Assembly (NCBI GenBank): GCA_903916735.1 | Contig: CAIWXX010000010.1 | Coordinates: forward strand, 29,040 to 93,039 | Length of the DNA: 64,000 bases | Reading direction: 5' to 3' | Source of the DNA: an uncultured Acidobacteriota bacterium | GTDB lineage: Bacteria; Acidobacteriota; CAIWXX01 | Shown: positions 48,595 to 58,711 of the stretch, piece by piece | Numbering within the stretch: the first letter of the stretch is position 1 | How the letters are laid out: the number at the start of each line of letters is the position of its first letter | Notes under the pieces: model-generated | Databases searched by the model: none | The model's input: the letters and a program-made list of their open reading frames with translations, nothing else | What the model was told of the DNA's origin: nothing | Position numbers and translations under genes: made by a program

Positions 48595-49458
48595 TCATCC
48601 GCGCGCTTCACCGCCACTGGTCGCACGAATATCGGGGTTGGTGTGCGTGATGCAGTACCAGGCGCCGATGCACCAGTCGTAGTAGGAGTTGACGTAGCAG
48701 TACTCCTCGGCGGTGGAGCTGAAAAAAACAATGGTCCGTTCGGGATGATAACCGCTCATTTTCATGGCCTTGGCGGCAACCAGACTATTGACGACGGCGG
48801 AGATGTTATCGAGACTGCCTTGGAACCATGCGTCATGGTGGCTGCCGTAAAGTACCATCTGGCCGTTTTTCGCACTCCCGGGGAGCGTCCCGACCACGTT
48901 GTAGCCCATGCCGCCCGCTTTGACCAGACGGATGCTGACGTTGTTGTGGACTGTGGCCGTGATTGAGCCGCCCTTGAACAGAGTCTTGAGAGTATCGCCA
49001 TCATGCCACGAGATATGAACCATGGGCGGCGCCGTGATTTCAGTCTCGGCGTCAAAACAGCCAAGAGCGTTAGGTTGGTCGTAGTAGCCGTAGAAATCGG
49101 GCGTGTCACTATGAGTGAGGAGGATTGCTTTGGCGCCGCGCACGCCGGCCTCCATCGATGGGTAGCTCATCCACCACATCGGACTTTCGAAGTCGATGAG
49201 CACGATCTTGCCGTTCACGTTGCCGGCGGCAGCGAATTCGGGCGCGGAGCCGCCATGCACGTAAATGACCTCACCGGTGAGCCCTCCAACCGGGGTCGGC
49301 GCCACGCCGCCGAAGCTCGATGCCGTGAAGACAGTCGAAGCAATCGTCACGTTGGCATTCTTAAAGTTCCACTCCTCGACAGGGACACGCTCGAGGCGAA
49401 CGTCGGAAAGGCCTATGAGCTTCATCTGAGCTTCGATGTAGCGAGCCGCCGCCCCGAT
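48595..49458 (-). pseudogene. Truncated M28 peptidase with PA domain
   Basis: The frame contains a PA insert domain (GEVIYVHGGSAPEFAAAGNVNGKIVLIDF) and the first zinc-site motifs of M28 aminopeptidases (YGSHHDAWFQGSLDN and FFSSTAEEY). It lacks the N-terminal 100 or so residues: in frame before the first Met only VIGAAARYIEAQ remains, preceded by a stop. It also lacks the last 150 or more residues carrying further zinc ligands. Both ends are cut, so the enzyme is unlikely to work. An internal start at MKLIGLS (49425) gives 276 aa. Confidence 0.75.
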
Positions 49459-49480
49459 GACTCATGCGACACAGACGCGA

Positions 49481-50254
49481 TCAATGCCTTTGGGCCTTGA
49501 TCCATTGAATAGCCTCTTCAAGGCGCCTGTTCAACTCGACAAGGTTGTTGCTGAATCGATGATTCTCGGCATCGATTATCCACATCTTCTTGGGGCCGCC
49601 CGGCAAAGACATCAACTGCTTTGCTTCATTCACAGGCACGTACTCATCGCGAGTCGAATGGATCTCGGCGAGCGGAATCGGCCCCAGCTTCGGGATGAAA
49701 TCGGCAACCAGGAAGGATGGTTCATTCGGCGATTTGTGCGTCAACCATATGATGGAGTCGAAAAAATGCCAGCCTATCTCGTTCTGATTTGGCAGTCCGA
49801 ATCCAATGATTCCCTCGATGCGTTTCCCAACATCCGGGTCGGATGCCGCAAGAATAGAGAGCCCGGCACCTTCAGAGACTCCGAAAAGTAACACGCGACC
49901 ACTCTTCCCGCGCTGAGCCTCGTCGATGAACAACCTAAAATCCCGAGGGACATCCGAGATCGTGAGATGGAGATCCTTTCCGGTGAAACTGGACAAGTAG
50001 GCTTTGCTGTCGACTCCGACGACGAAATAGCCCTTGCCTCCGAGGACCTCCGCGACGTGCACACCCAGATGAACCCAGCCTCCATCGCCGCTTGCCACGA
50101 GAACCGGCGGCCCTGAGGCTGGTCCATAAAGATGCACGACTTGCGGCTTCCCTCGAACGACGACGGTCACCTGGCGTTCGGCGACCCCATAAACCGGAAT
50201 GGCCGGATTCAGGATGATGCCTGCCAGCAACGATGCTATCAGGTCATTAATCAT
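49481..50254 (-). CDS. VirJ/AcvB-like alpha/beta hydrolase, exported
   Basis: The 257-aa protein starts at ATG 50254, preceded by GAGAGGAG. The frame open to 50371 is not supported by a ribosome site. The first 20 residues could act as a signal. VLVASGDGGWVHLG and FVVGVDSKAYL are hallmarks of the VirJ/AcvB family, and VLLFGVSEGAG is a nucleophile elbow (GxSxG). Asp and His candidates follow in STRDEYVP and AENHRF. Members have been linked to virulence and to lysyl-phosphatidylglycerol hydrolysis in other bacteria. The role here is not known. It is next to, and same-strand with, the TamB-Omp85 gene. Confidence 0.82.
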   Translation of the reverse strand: MINDLIASLLAGIILNPAIPVYGVAERQVTVVVRGKPQVVHLYGPASGPPVLVASGDGGWVHLGVHVAEVLGGKGYFVVGVDSKAYLSSFTGKDLHLTISDVPRDFRLFIDEAQRGKSGRVLLFGVSEGAGLSILAASDPDVGKRIEGIIGFGLPNQNEIGWHFFDSIIWLTHKSPNEPSFLVADFIPKLGPIPLAEIHSTRDEYVPVNEAKQLMSLPGGPKKMWIIDAENHRFSNNLVELNRRLEEAIQWIKAQRH

Positions 50255-50340
50255 GTCTCTCCTCTCGATGCTGAAACGCATAGGGGGTCCTGAGAAAAAA
50301 TTGGCGATCAGCCGGCCCTTGCAACTGAACAATTCATATA

Positions 50341-53300
50341 TCAGAACGCCTGTCCGATGGCGAAATACCATCGGCCGAACGGGTCACCTGGCTGACGGTT
50401 GAGTGGGATTCCGTAGTCGATACGCAGAAGAAGAAATGGAGTGGTGATACGGAGGCCGAAGCCGGTGCTGGAGCGCGCAGCGTGTTCCGATTTTCCATTA
50501 AGCCACGTGAAGAGACTCCCGTGATCGAAGAAAACGCCGCCACGGAAAATCCCAAAGATCGGGAATCGGATCTCCTGATTGAGGATGAGCAGAGCGGTCC
50601 GGCCTCCTGAGAATCCGACGAAATCCCTGATATCGAGGGAATTTTCGCTATAGCCTCTCACGGTGTTGGCTCCGCCGGCGCGCAGCCTGTCGGTGAGGAG
50701 CAGGTTCAGCCACGCTCCCTTGGAGATTTCCAGACGCGCTGCCGATGCAAGGACGATACGGCCCGGCACCGGCTTATAATAAAACTGCTGGAACAGATAC
50801 TTTGTGAAGGAAAGCGGCAAATCTTCACCAAGGAGATGGCCTGACGAGCCGAGAGCCTTGCCTGAGATTTCAAAATCAGTTGAATGAAACCAGCCCTGTG
50901 TCGTGTCGATGAGGTCATTTCTATGATCCAGTACCAGTGTCCCCGTGATGCGACCGATGTTCAGATCCAGGAGTGCGTGGATCGCCTCGTCCGGATCCTG
51001 ATCGTTCAGCGTGACATTGTATCGTTGGAAGCTGTAGCTGAAGGCGAGTTGTGCACTCTTTCTGATGCGGAAGCGTTCCTCCACCGTGAAATCGTTCCGA
51101 TTGCCGACAATGGAAGCAGTCTCATCGGAGAGATGCATGTGCGACCGGCCCAAGAAGGCACTCGTACGAATCGGCAGTCCAAAAAATGTTGGAGATGAGA
51201 GGTAGCCGCGAGAGGTTTGATAGAACTTATTGTAGCGAAAAGAGACACCCGATGTGATGGCCCTGCCGAAGAGAATCCGACGCGACAGATCTCCGACGAT
51301 GCCGACGCCTGTGCCGCTGCCCCCTGTTTCATTCAGAGTATCGAATGCATCGACGACCTGAGCGCCATAGCGAAGCGTGTAGAGTGGAGCCTCTTCAAGC
51401 GTTACGACAGCCCTGACCGGCTCGGCACTCTCGCGATCCTTTCCGATCTCCCGGCTGCTCTCCGGCGTCAGTGACTCATGCGCGATGTCGACGCGGCTGA
51501 AGGCCCCGGTCTCATAAAGCCGGCTCTGCGCACGGTTCCATTCGTCATAATCCGCAGGCTTGTCGAGATCCAGGTGAAGAGCGTTGGCGACTATCCCTGC
51601 CGAAGCGGTTTCTATCCCTGCAATCCGGATCTCTCGAAGGATCTGCTGGCGGCCGGGAACGACCCGCAGGGCGATATCAATCGTCGCGCGATCGGCATGA
51701 ACCATGCTCGCCAGGCTCACGATGACGCCATTGAAACCTGCTTTTCGGAAATTCTGGTTCAGGGTTTTTCGCGCATTTTCAGTTGTGGTTGGAGAAAAGA
51801 CGTCGCCTTCATGAAGAGCAACTCCTTTGGAGACATCGGAAGGCCAGCCTGTGTCCGCGCAGTCCATTTTCAAGATACCGATTCTGTATAGCGGCCCGCT
51901 GTTAATCATGAATGGCAGCGCAACGGTATCTCCTGTAAAAACCGGATCGGATGCGATGACGGTGGCCGCGAGTCGCCCCGACTCATGATAATTGTCCAAA
52001 AGCATCTCGACGACCGTCGATGGACCGATCCAGGCTGCCGCGAAACTGGTCTTCTTTTGAAGAAAATTACGAAGGTCGTCATCTTTGAAAATGATGTCGC
52101 CATGAAAATCATATCGGTACTTCGGTGTGCGCGATCCGGGAACAATATGAAGTGTGATCCTTTTTTCATTTTTCTCGTCATCATTTTCCAACTGGACCTG
52201 GATGCCGGCCTTCAGATAATGATCCTGCACCATGTGCCATTGAATGATTTCCTGCATTTCTTCAATCAAATATCCATCGTAAACCGACTGTGTCCAGGAT
52301 ACTTCCAGGAGTTTTCGCAGGCTGCTCGTCAGAGCGAATCCATCGGAGAGCAGAATTGTTTTCGGCCCGCGATAGATTACGAATTCAAGTGAGACTTTCG
52401 TATCGGAGTTTTGTGCGCTCTGTCTGGTTGTGACTCGCGCCTCCAGATAACCGAGCCGATGAAAATACTTCAGAAGTCTTTCGCGATCCTTTTGCAACCG
52501 TTCAAAATTGAAGCGATTGCCGGTTTTCATCTTAATGATGTGGAGCAAATCACACCCCTTCTGGGCGTTCTCTCCTGTGAAGACCACGAGCCAGACTCGT
52601 GGTTGGAGTGGTTTCCGGATAGGCGCGTTGGCCTTCTTTTCTGGCGTCCGGCCGCCTCCGAATGAGAGGTCATGGCTCAGCTCGTAAGAACGGCTGTTGT
52701 CGTCCTGTTTGACGGCGCGCAATTCCATGTTGTGGATCGGGTTGTATTGAACGATCCAGGTATATTGCCCGCTGTTTTTAAGATTCTGTGAGTAAATCAG
52801 CCGAAAGCGATCGAAACTTTTTGTGAATGTGAGGCGTGATCCGGGGTCGGTGTCCCCGGCGACCAATATCGGATCAAAAGAGATATCCGAATACGTCCCC
52901 GCGCGTTCGACCCGGACACTGTCAAATCCAATTGCCCGCCCCAGAGTGCTCAGGAGATCACTCGACAGGGCCTGTGCGATCTGTTCGGAGCGAGGAGCAG
53001 TTGATGATTCAGCTTCGCGCACTGTGCGGCCGGAGACGAGCAGTGATTCAATGTCGCTTGGCGGCAGAGGCGGACTGGAAAACAGGCGTGTTTCAAATCC
53101 GCCGGTATCGTGCTTCATGACGATTGTGATGTCATACCCTGAAACCCTCGTCTTCGCGATCACCCTTAATTGAGGTTCCATTTGAGTCGGGTTCGAGAAG
53201 TCGAGCGATCCACGCTCGATCCGAAACGAGTTCCCGGCGAAAGATATCAGGCCCCCGGGCTGCACCGCGAGCTGACCGACCATCCCTGGTTCGGCCGTCG

Positions 53301-56300
53301 TTCCTGTTAGCCGGAGCGCGCCCCCGAGCGACAGGCGGCCATAGTTGTTATCGATGATCACATTATTTGCGGATTTGATTGTAATGTTATATCGAAGGGG
53401 CGGGAGGGCCGGAGACAGTTGTTGTTTATGAGGGCGCGGCGTGTTGGACTTTTGAAAGGCAGAAAGAAGAGACGCCGTGAGAATCAATGGGTCGCGATAA
53501 GCGCCCTGTAACACAAGAATGGAGCCGGAGAGTGATGTCGCGCCACGGTTTGCCGTCAGAGCCAGGTCGGCATTGACCTCGCTACGAAGGCCTCGCGGAA
53601 AATCCATCTCGATATTCCGGCCGCTGAAAACCAGTGAGCTCTCCGCAACATGCCACTCTGAGAACCGGAGGCCGCCCGCCAGTGTCACCATGCCTCCATT
53701 CGCGATACCCTGTATTCCCGATGTTTCGAACCGGTCGCTTGAGAGCCGGATGTTGCCGTTCAATTCGGAAAAAGCCAGTCCCATCCCAGGGAAACTCATT
53801 TCCGCGTTCTGTAAAACGACACGTCCATCCATCTGCGGATGGGATAGTGCCCCGGCGATGTTGGCGTCGAGAAGAGCCCGGCCCGCCGCCGGAAAATCAG
53901 GCGTGAAAACGCCGAGGAGGCGGAGATCCACATCCGCATTAAGAGAGAGGTCCAGCGCGTGGTCACCCGTTAGCTGAAAGCCGCCTCTTGCCGTCAGCTT
54001 GTTCTTCTTTCGGGAGCGGTCACTCCAATCCAACTCGTCGATTTTCAGGAATCCATTTTCAATGTGGAGATTAGTCGGGACCTGCTGTGTGAATGAAATG
54101 CCGGCCGCTTTCCCTTCCAAACTGTCACAACGAATGTCGCCACGGAGCGCCGACACTTTCAATGAATCGGCTTCAAAATTGAATGATACATCAGTCTTCA
54201 GATTGAGCGATGAACCGACTCCGGACGAAAGAAATGAGGCCACAGACCCGAGTGTGACGCCGTCGAGCCTTCCTGTGAGAAACGCTCTGTCCGATGATCC
54301 TCCGCGCGATGCGATGATGCTTCGATAGCGATCCGGCACGGCATCGGCGATTGCTGATGCCGGCAGAAACCCTGAACACAAAAAAGGAGTTCCGACCCAC
54401 TCACCGCTCAGCATTTGCAGATCCAGCCCGTCCTGGTCGCAGTCTGCATGCATGTTGATGTTGGTGGCGGCTGGAAAAACGCCCGGCGTGAAGCACCCAT
54501 CGGAGACATCGATCGCACTCGAAAGCCGCATATGATCGCGCGTGCCGATGGCGGAGAGTTTTGCGAAAAACCGGCCACTGAGATCCAGAGGCCGATACAC
54601 AGCGGTGTCTTCGTTCGTGAGAGAAAGAATGACACGGGCGACCGGAACAAGGTCCGCAAGATCGCCGTCGATTGAGGCACCAATTTGCCCTGCGTTGTGG
54701 CCTCGTAGAGCTCCAGCCACATGCAGCGTAGACCCGCCCATCTGAACATCGATCTGATCAATGATGATATCCGCTGGGGAATAGCTGATGATAGCGGGTC
54801 GCGCAAGTCGCAAAGATGAGTCCTCAATCCGTCCATCGAGTTTTTCGAGGGATAGCCTTACTGACGAATCCGATATCTTGGAAAGACCGCCTTCGGACAT
54901 GACATTCATGGTGACGATCCCTTCGACCGGCACGCGGATTGGAAATAGAGGGTCCTCTTGGTTCGATATCCAACGTCCCAATTGAGCCTGCTCGATTGAT
55001 GCCGTCGCGGTATATGAAAAGGGAGGGTCAATTATGATGTTGGTCTTCGTTACTAGAGATAATTCGGGCGCTGTCGCATCAAGGGTCATGGCGTTGTCCC
55101 GCAAACAAAAATTCGCTCGAACATCCCCGATATGATGATCAGCCCAGTGCACGGATGAGGCCGAGATCCATCCGACGCTGGTCGGGTGAGCAAAAGTTCC
55201 ATTTCCCTCGATATCGAAATCACAATTGCCCTGGACCGGGAGCGTCGGCGACTGATGGAGAGAAATATTTTGCGCGATCGCTCGCATCAAAAACGTCTTT
55301 AATGCCGGGGAAACGCTCCCTCGGATGTGAAGACTTCCACCCGGCTGGTTGAGATCGGCGTCATCGACAAAGAGAACGCCTGACTCATAGCGGACCGATG
55401 CTGAAAGATCGGCGAATTCCTGACCGGCACAGGTCAGATCTTTTCCGATGATGGACGCGTTGATTGCCGGGCGATCAACCCGGCCCCTGATGGCGCCGCT
55501 GATGACTGCTGATCCTGACGCTTGCAGGATGCTCGGTAGCAACTCACGGTACTCTTCGATGTTCATTGCATCGACTTCAAAATTGCCTTCGACGATTCGA
55601 CGCATCAGGTCACATCGTCCGTCTGCCTGAAAAGATGACCTTTCTCCAATAGCTGAGATGTTCTGCAAGGCGATGACTCTTTTGTCTGCCTCGAATTGCA
55701 TCCGAATCTGATAACGCGGCAAGGTCCTATATTGAAACGATCCGTCGATGATCCCTTTCGCTCGCGGATCGCCGAACGTGCCTTCCAACACGATGTTCGC
55801 CCTGGCAGCCGCCCTTGAGGACCCAATTCTTCCGGTTGTTCCAAAAAGATGTTGGAGCAACTGAGATGATGCCTGCGCGTCCTCTGCGAGGACTTTCACA
55901 TTTCCGCTGATTGTGCAATCCTTGATGCCGCTGTCGTGAAGCCGGCCAGAAGCCGTCGCATTGACTTTCACCGAAGCACCAAGGCTCTGATCGATGACCA
56001 TCTTCCATTGCCCGGCGTGGGCTACTAAAGCCGTCAGGCCGTTCAGACGGCCATGAGTTCGAGTTCCGGAAAGCGTGCGATTCTCGATGCCCAATTCCAG
56101 CGTCGATAATTTCGAGTCATGCCATGACGCTCGTAGGCTCCCGGCTAGGAAGAGGTCGGACTCAATGCGAATTCCGGCGAGACCCGCGAGTGTTGCCATA
56201 TCAAGACCGGCCCACTGTAAATCAACATCTCCCGCCTGCTGACTTTGCTGTAACATGAATTTTCCATGACCCGTCAGTTGGCCTCCGGCGGTATTGACTG

Positions 56301-57282
56301 CGAGTGCTTCGACCGTCACCTTCTCAGAATTAATAGCGCACTTTATCTGGAATTTTTCGGCGGTGAAGTGGCCATAATGAAGTGCGCTTCCCGATGGCTC
56401 CAGTTTTAATTCGGGATGTGATACAGGGCCGGACAGCCGTCCACTGAATGCGATCGCACCGTCGCCTCTCTCATGAGATTGACGCATCCAGCGTAATACA
56501 TGATCCAGATCCGCATCACCCGCGAACCTTACCGCCAGAATGGGATGTGCCGACAGCGATTCGACTTTGCCGCTCGCACGAATATGCCCTTCTGCTCCGT
56601 CCAGATCGAAACCCTGGAATGATGCCTCCTCCGCACCGTAGCCGATGTGGACTGGTGCCAATACGAATTGCGAGATGAGATCGCCTCGGACCACTCGAAT
56701 CGGCTCCGCGATCCGAAGTTGCCCCTGCAAAGCAGACTGCGCAGAGGATGTTGCCAGATCCAGGTTTGCGTTCCGGACCTCAACAGAGAACCCTGCGACA
56801 GAGTCTTTGTAGTCAATCGATCCATCGCGCACCGATAAGCGGCCTATCGAAACGGCGCTACTGCCGCCTGACGGCATGGCTGGGAGATTCAGCCGTCCAT
56901 TGTCATCACGCATCAGATGGATGGACAGCCGGTTGATTTGAAGCGATTCGAGTGACAAATGCCTGAACATCGCAGCCCAGTGCAGCCGGCAATGGATTCG
57001 ATCCACCGTCACGAATGGCGCGTGATTTGCGATCGCGAGGGTGACTCCGGATAGCGTCGCGGCAAGTCTCCACGGTTCGATGCTCAGATCGTTGATGTTC
57101 CCTTCGATGGCATAACGGTCATGCAATTCTCGGAGAGCCAATGCACATATCTGACGTCGCACAGGCGAAATCTGCAGGAATCCGGTGAAGGCGAGGAGAA
57201 TAGTCATGAGACCGGCAAAGGTGAAAAAGATCCAACGGAGTCGTCCTTTCCCCTTTCGTATGATCACAGGCTCAGCCGTCAA
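50341..57282 (-). CDS. TamB-POTRA-Omp85 single-chain fusion protein
   Basis: One uninterrupted 2313-codon frame. Residues 16-38 are an inner-membrane anchor. Residues about 40-1540 are AsmA/TamB-type beta repeats, ending in the TamB C-terminal domain (NVIIDNNYGRLSLGGALRL, LLVSGRTVREAESS, FDSVRVERAGTYSD, FRLIYSQNLKNSGQYTW). From residue 1562 five POTRA-like units follow (about 1562-1640, 1641-1722, 1723-1800, 1801-1885, 1886-1970). The Omp85 barrel runs to the terminal Phe, with the lid-loop motif VRGY at about 2208-2211. TamB and TamA are separate in E. coli, where they span the periplasm and aid barrel insertion or lipid transport. Here a single chain would bridge both membranes. The join lies near base 52600. 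Confidence 0.93.
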   Translation of the reverse strand: MTAEPVIIRKGKGRLRWIFFTFAGLMTILLAFTGFLQISPVRRQICALALRELHDRYAIEGNINDLSIEPWRLAATLSGVTLAIANHAPFVTVDRIHCRLHWAAMFRHLSLESLQINRLSIHLMRDDNGRLNLPAMPSGGSSAVSIGRLSVRDGSIDYKDSVAGFSVEVRNANLDLATSSAQSALQGQLRIAEPIRVVRGDLISQFVLAPVHIGYGAEEASFQGFDLDGAEGHIRASGKVESLSAHPILAVRFAGDADLDHVLRWMRQSHERGDGAIAFSGRLSGPVSHPELKLEPSGSALHYGHFTAEKFQIKCAINSEKVTVEALAVNTAGGQLTGHGKFMLQQSQQAGDVDLQWAGLDMATLAGLAGIRIESDLFLAGSLRASWHDSKLSTLELGIENRTLSGTRTHGRLNGLTALVAHAGQWKMVIDQSLGASVKVNATASGRLHDSGIKDCTISGNVKVLAEDAQASSQLLQHLFGTTGRIGSSRAAARANIVLEGTFGDPRAKGIIDGSFQYRTLPRYQIRMQFEADKRVIALQNISAIGERSSFQADGRCDLMRRIVEGNFEVDAMNIEEYRELLPSILQASGSAVISGAIRGRVDRPAINASIIGKDLTCAGQEFADLSASVRYESGVLFVDDADLNQPGGSLHIRGSVSPALKTFLMRAIAQNISLHQSPTLPVQGNCDFDIEGNGTFAHPTSVGWISASSVHWADHHIGDVRANFCLRDNAMTLDATAPELSLVTKTNIIIDPPFSYTATASIEQAQLGRWISNQEDPLFPIRVPVEGIVTMNVMSEGGLSKISDSSVRLSLEKLDGRIEDSSLRLARPAIISYSPADIIIDQIDVQMGGSTLHVAGALRGHNAGQIGASIDGDLADLVPVARVILSLTNEDTAVYRPLDLSGRFFAKLSAIGTRDHMRLSSAIDVSDGCFTPGVFPAATNINMHADCDQDGLDLQMLSGEWVGTPFLCSGFLPASAIADAVPDRYRSIIASRGGSSDRAFLTGRLDGVTLGSVASFLSSGVGSSLNLKTDVSFNFEADSLKVSALRGDIRCDSLEGKAAGISFTQQVPTNLHIENGFLKIDELDWSDRSRKKNKLTARGGFQLTGDHALDLSLNADVDLRLLGVFTPDFPAAGRALLDANIAGALSHPQMDGRVVLQNAEMSFPGMGLAFSELNGNIRLSSDRFETSGIQGIANGGMVTLAGGLRFSEWHVAESSLVFSGRNIEMDFPRGLRSEVNADLALTANRGATSLSGSILVLQGAYRDPLILTASLLSAFQKSNTPRPHKQQLSPALPPLRYNITIKSANNVIIDNNYGRLSLGGALRLTGTTAEPGMVGQLAVQPGGLISFAGNSFRIERGSLDFSNPTQMEPQLRVIAKTRVSGYDITIVMKHDTGGFETRLFSSPPLPPSDIESLLVSGRTVREAESSTAPRSEQIAQALSSDLLSTLGRAIGFDSVRVERAGTYSDISFDPILVAGDTDPGSRLTFTKSFDRFRLIYSQNLKNSGQYTWIVQYNPIHNMELRAVKQDDNSRSYELSHDLSFGGGRTPEKKANAPIRKPLQPRVWLVVFTGENAQKGCDLLHIIKMKTGNRFNFERLQKDRERLLKYFHRLGYLEARVTTRQSAQNSDTKVSLEFVIYRGPKTILLSDGFALTSSLRKLLEVSWTQSVYDGYLIEEMQEIIQWHMVQDHYLKAGIQVQLENDDEKNEKRITLHIVPGSRTPKYRYDFHGDIIFKDDDLRNFLQKKTSFAAAWIGPSTVVEMLLDNYHESGRLAATVIASDPVFTGDTVALPFMINSGPLYRIGILKMDCADTGWPSDVSKGVALHEGDVFSPTTTENARKTLNQNFRKAGFNGVIVSLASMVHADRATIDIALRVVPGRQQILREIRIAGIETASAGIVANALHLDLDKPADYDEWNRAQSRLYETGAFSRVDIAHESLTPESSREIGKDRESAEPVRAVVTLEEAPLYTLRYGAQVVDAFDTLNETGGSGTGVGIVGDLSRRILFGRAITSGVSFRYNKFYQTSRGYLSSPTFFGLPIRTSAFLGRSHMHLSDETASIVGNRNDFTVEERFRIRKSAQLAFSYSFQRYNVTLNDQDPDEAIHALLDLNIGRITGTLVLDHRNDLIDTTQGWFHSTDFEISGKALGSSGHLLGEDLPLSFTKYLFQQFYYKPVPGRIVLASAARLEISKGAWLNLLLTDRLRAGGANTVRGYSENSLDIRDFVGFSGGRTALLILNQEIRFPIFGIFRGGVFFDHGSLFTWLNGKSEHAARSSTGFGLRITTPFLLLRIDYGIPLNRQPGDPFGRWYFAIGQAF

Positions 57283-57424
57283 CCTTCGCCGCTCTTGGAG
57301 CCGGCTTTAAGTGAATCCGTCCAACCCGGGCGAATTGCATCATTGATCCGCTCGTCTTCAATTAACACATGAATTTTATGCCGAAATGGCCGATAGAATC
57401 TCCATAAGGAAAAATGCAGGCTCT

Positions 57425-57760
57425 TTACTCTTCAACGTCCACGATGGCGATGCCGTATGTTTTTCCAAAAATTTGAAATGCCGATTGGATTTTGCCTCGA
57501 ACCGTCACCGTCTCACCCGTTGCCGGCAGCCCCTTCTTCGTGATGACCGTCAGGCTGCCCGTGCCGTCATCGATCATGTAAAGCCCCTGGGACATGAAGG
57601 GGAGCTTAAAGGCGCCGCCGGCTTTGCCGCCGACAGTGACGATCCTCCCTTGAAATGATTCCGGTGATTCGAGAATCGTCTTGATTTTTTCCTGCCGCAG
57701 GCCGCAGGCAAAAAATCCTACACAAAAGACCAGAATGAGCAGAGGAGCCATTTTTTTCAT
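57425..57760 (-). CDS. Small probable lipoprotein with OB-like fold
   Basis: The 111-aa product starts at ATG 57760, behind GGGAGGTGAAA. The frame is open much further upstream, but that part belongs to a different gene. The signal [19 protein letters not shown] ends in a Cys that could be lipidated, though the -3 residue is Phe. The mature part ([45 protein letters not shown]) looks like an OB-fold of the kind seen in small periplasmic proteins. It lies upstream of the TamB-Omp85 gene on the same strand, 142 bases away. Confidence 0.8.
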   Translation of the reverse strand: MKKMAPLLILVFCVGFFACGLRQEKIKTILESPESFQGRIVTVGGKAGGAFKLPFMSQGLYMIDDGTGSLTVITKKGLPATGETVTVRGKIQSAFQIFGKTYGIAIVDVEE

Positions 57761-58552
57761 TTTCACCTCCCGATGATGTCCGGAAATTTTTAACAGGCGC
57801 GTCGCCTCTGCAGATTTTACAACAGGAGTGCCCTCTTTGTGAGGAACCACCGATCCAGCGGGGAACTGCCTGTGTGCGCGTGCAATTATCGGTGCTCGAA
57901 AAGTCTCGGCCCGGAAATTCGAGCGATACGACGAATGCAGAGAAGCCTTCGAAACAGGTGATTGGCGATCGAGTTTCAGTTTCGCAAAAGCCGCCGCCAT
58001 TGCTGTTTGAGGCGGGGTTTCCTTCGTGCGTTTCGGCGGCTGCTTCTCCAGTGACTCCTTCCGTTGTGACGGCGGAGTCAATTTCTCTGCCCCGGGTGCT
58101 TCACCAAGGCGCATCGAGAGCGAGATACGGCGCCGCTTCAGGTCCACTTCCAGAACCTTCACTTTCACAAGATCGCCGGTCTTGGCAATCTTCCTTGGAT
58201 CATCGACAAACTTGTCAGCCATCGCGGAAATGTGCACCAGGCCGTCCTGATGCACGCCGATGTCGATCTCGCCATGCACGCGGCCTACCGCCTCCCAATC
58301 GTCGATGCGCATGAGCAGCGTGCGCGTGCGGATCACATCCAACAGACTCGCACCTAACTGTTCCAATGCAATGCGTGCGATCTCGATGCAGCGCCGCGCT
58401 TGCGCAGCGACATCGCCCGGCGCGACGGTTTTGCCATCGGGACCGATCGGTGCGGTGCCGGCTACGGCGATCGTGTAGCCAATCCGCACAGCGCGCGAAA
58501 TGCCCAGGATCGGCTCATACGGCGAGCCTGAAGATACGTTTTGTCGTGCCAT
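57761..58552 (-). pseudogene. RidA-Tex chimera with no stop codon of its own
   Basis: Residues 1 to about 95 match the RidA/YjgF enamine-deaminase family ([46 protein letters not shown]), but the C-terminal strands are missing. At VHGE the frame continues straight into the S1 RNA-binding domain of the Tex protein ([35 protein letters not shown]) and the Tex C-terminal tail ([11 protein letters not shown]). The Tex stop is also lost, so the frame runs on in phase into the lipoprotein gene. An 8-base direct repeat GCGTGCAT flanks the junction, as expected for a slipped deletion. An assembly join is the other explanation. Confidence 0.7.
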
Positions 58553-58711
58553 CGTTATCATTCCTCACCCGTGATAAACGCATCCGCTTCGATTGAAATA
58601 TTCATCCTCTGCACCCTGACTTCCTTAACAACACTGCCAACAGATGCAGGGCAGGCGGCACCAGGGCACGAAGTTTCAACTTTTGTTGGCGACTTCGTGG
58701 TAAAGATTAAT

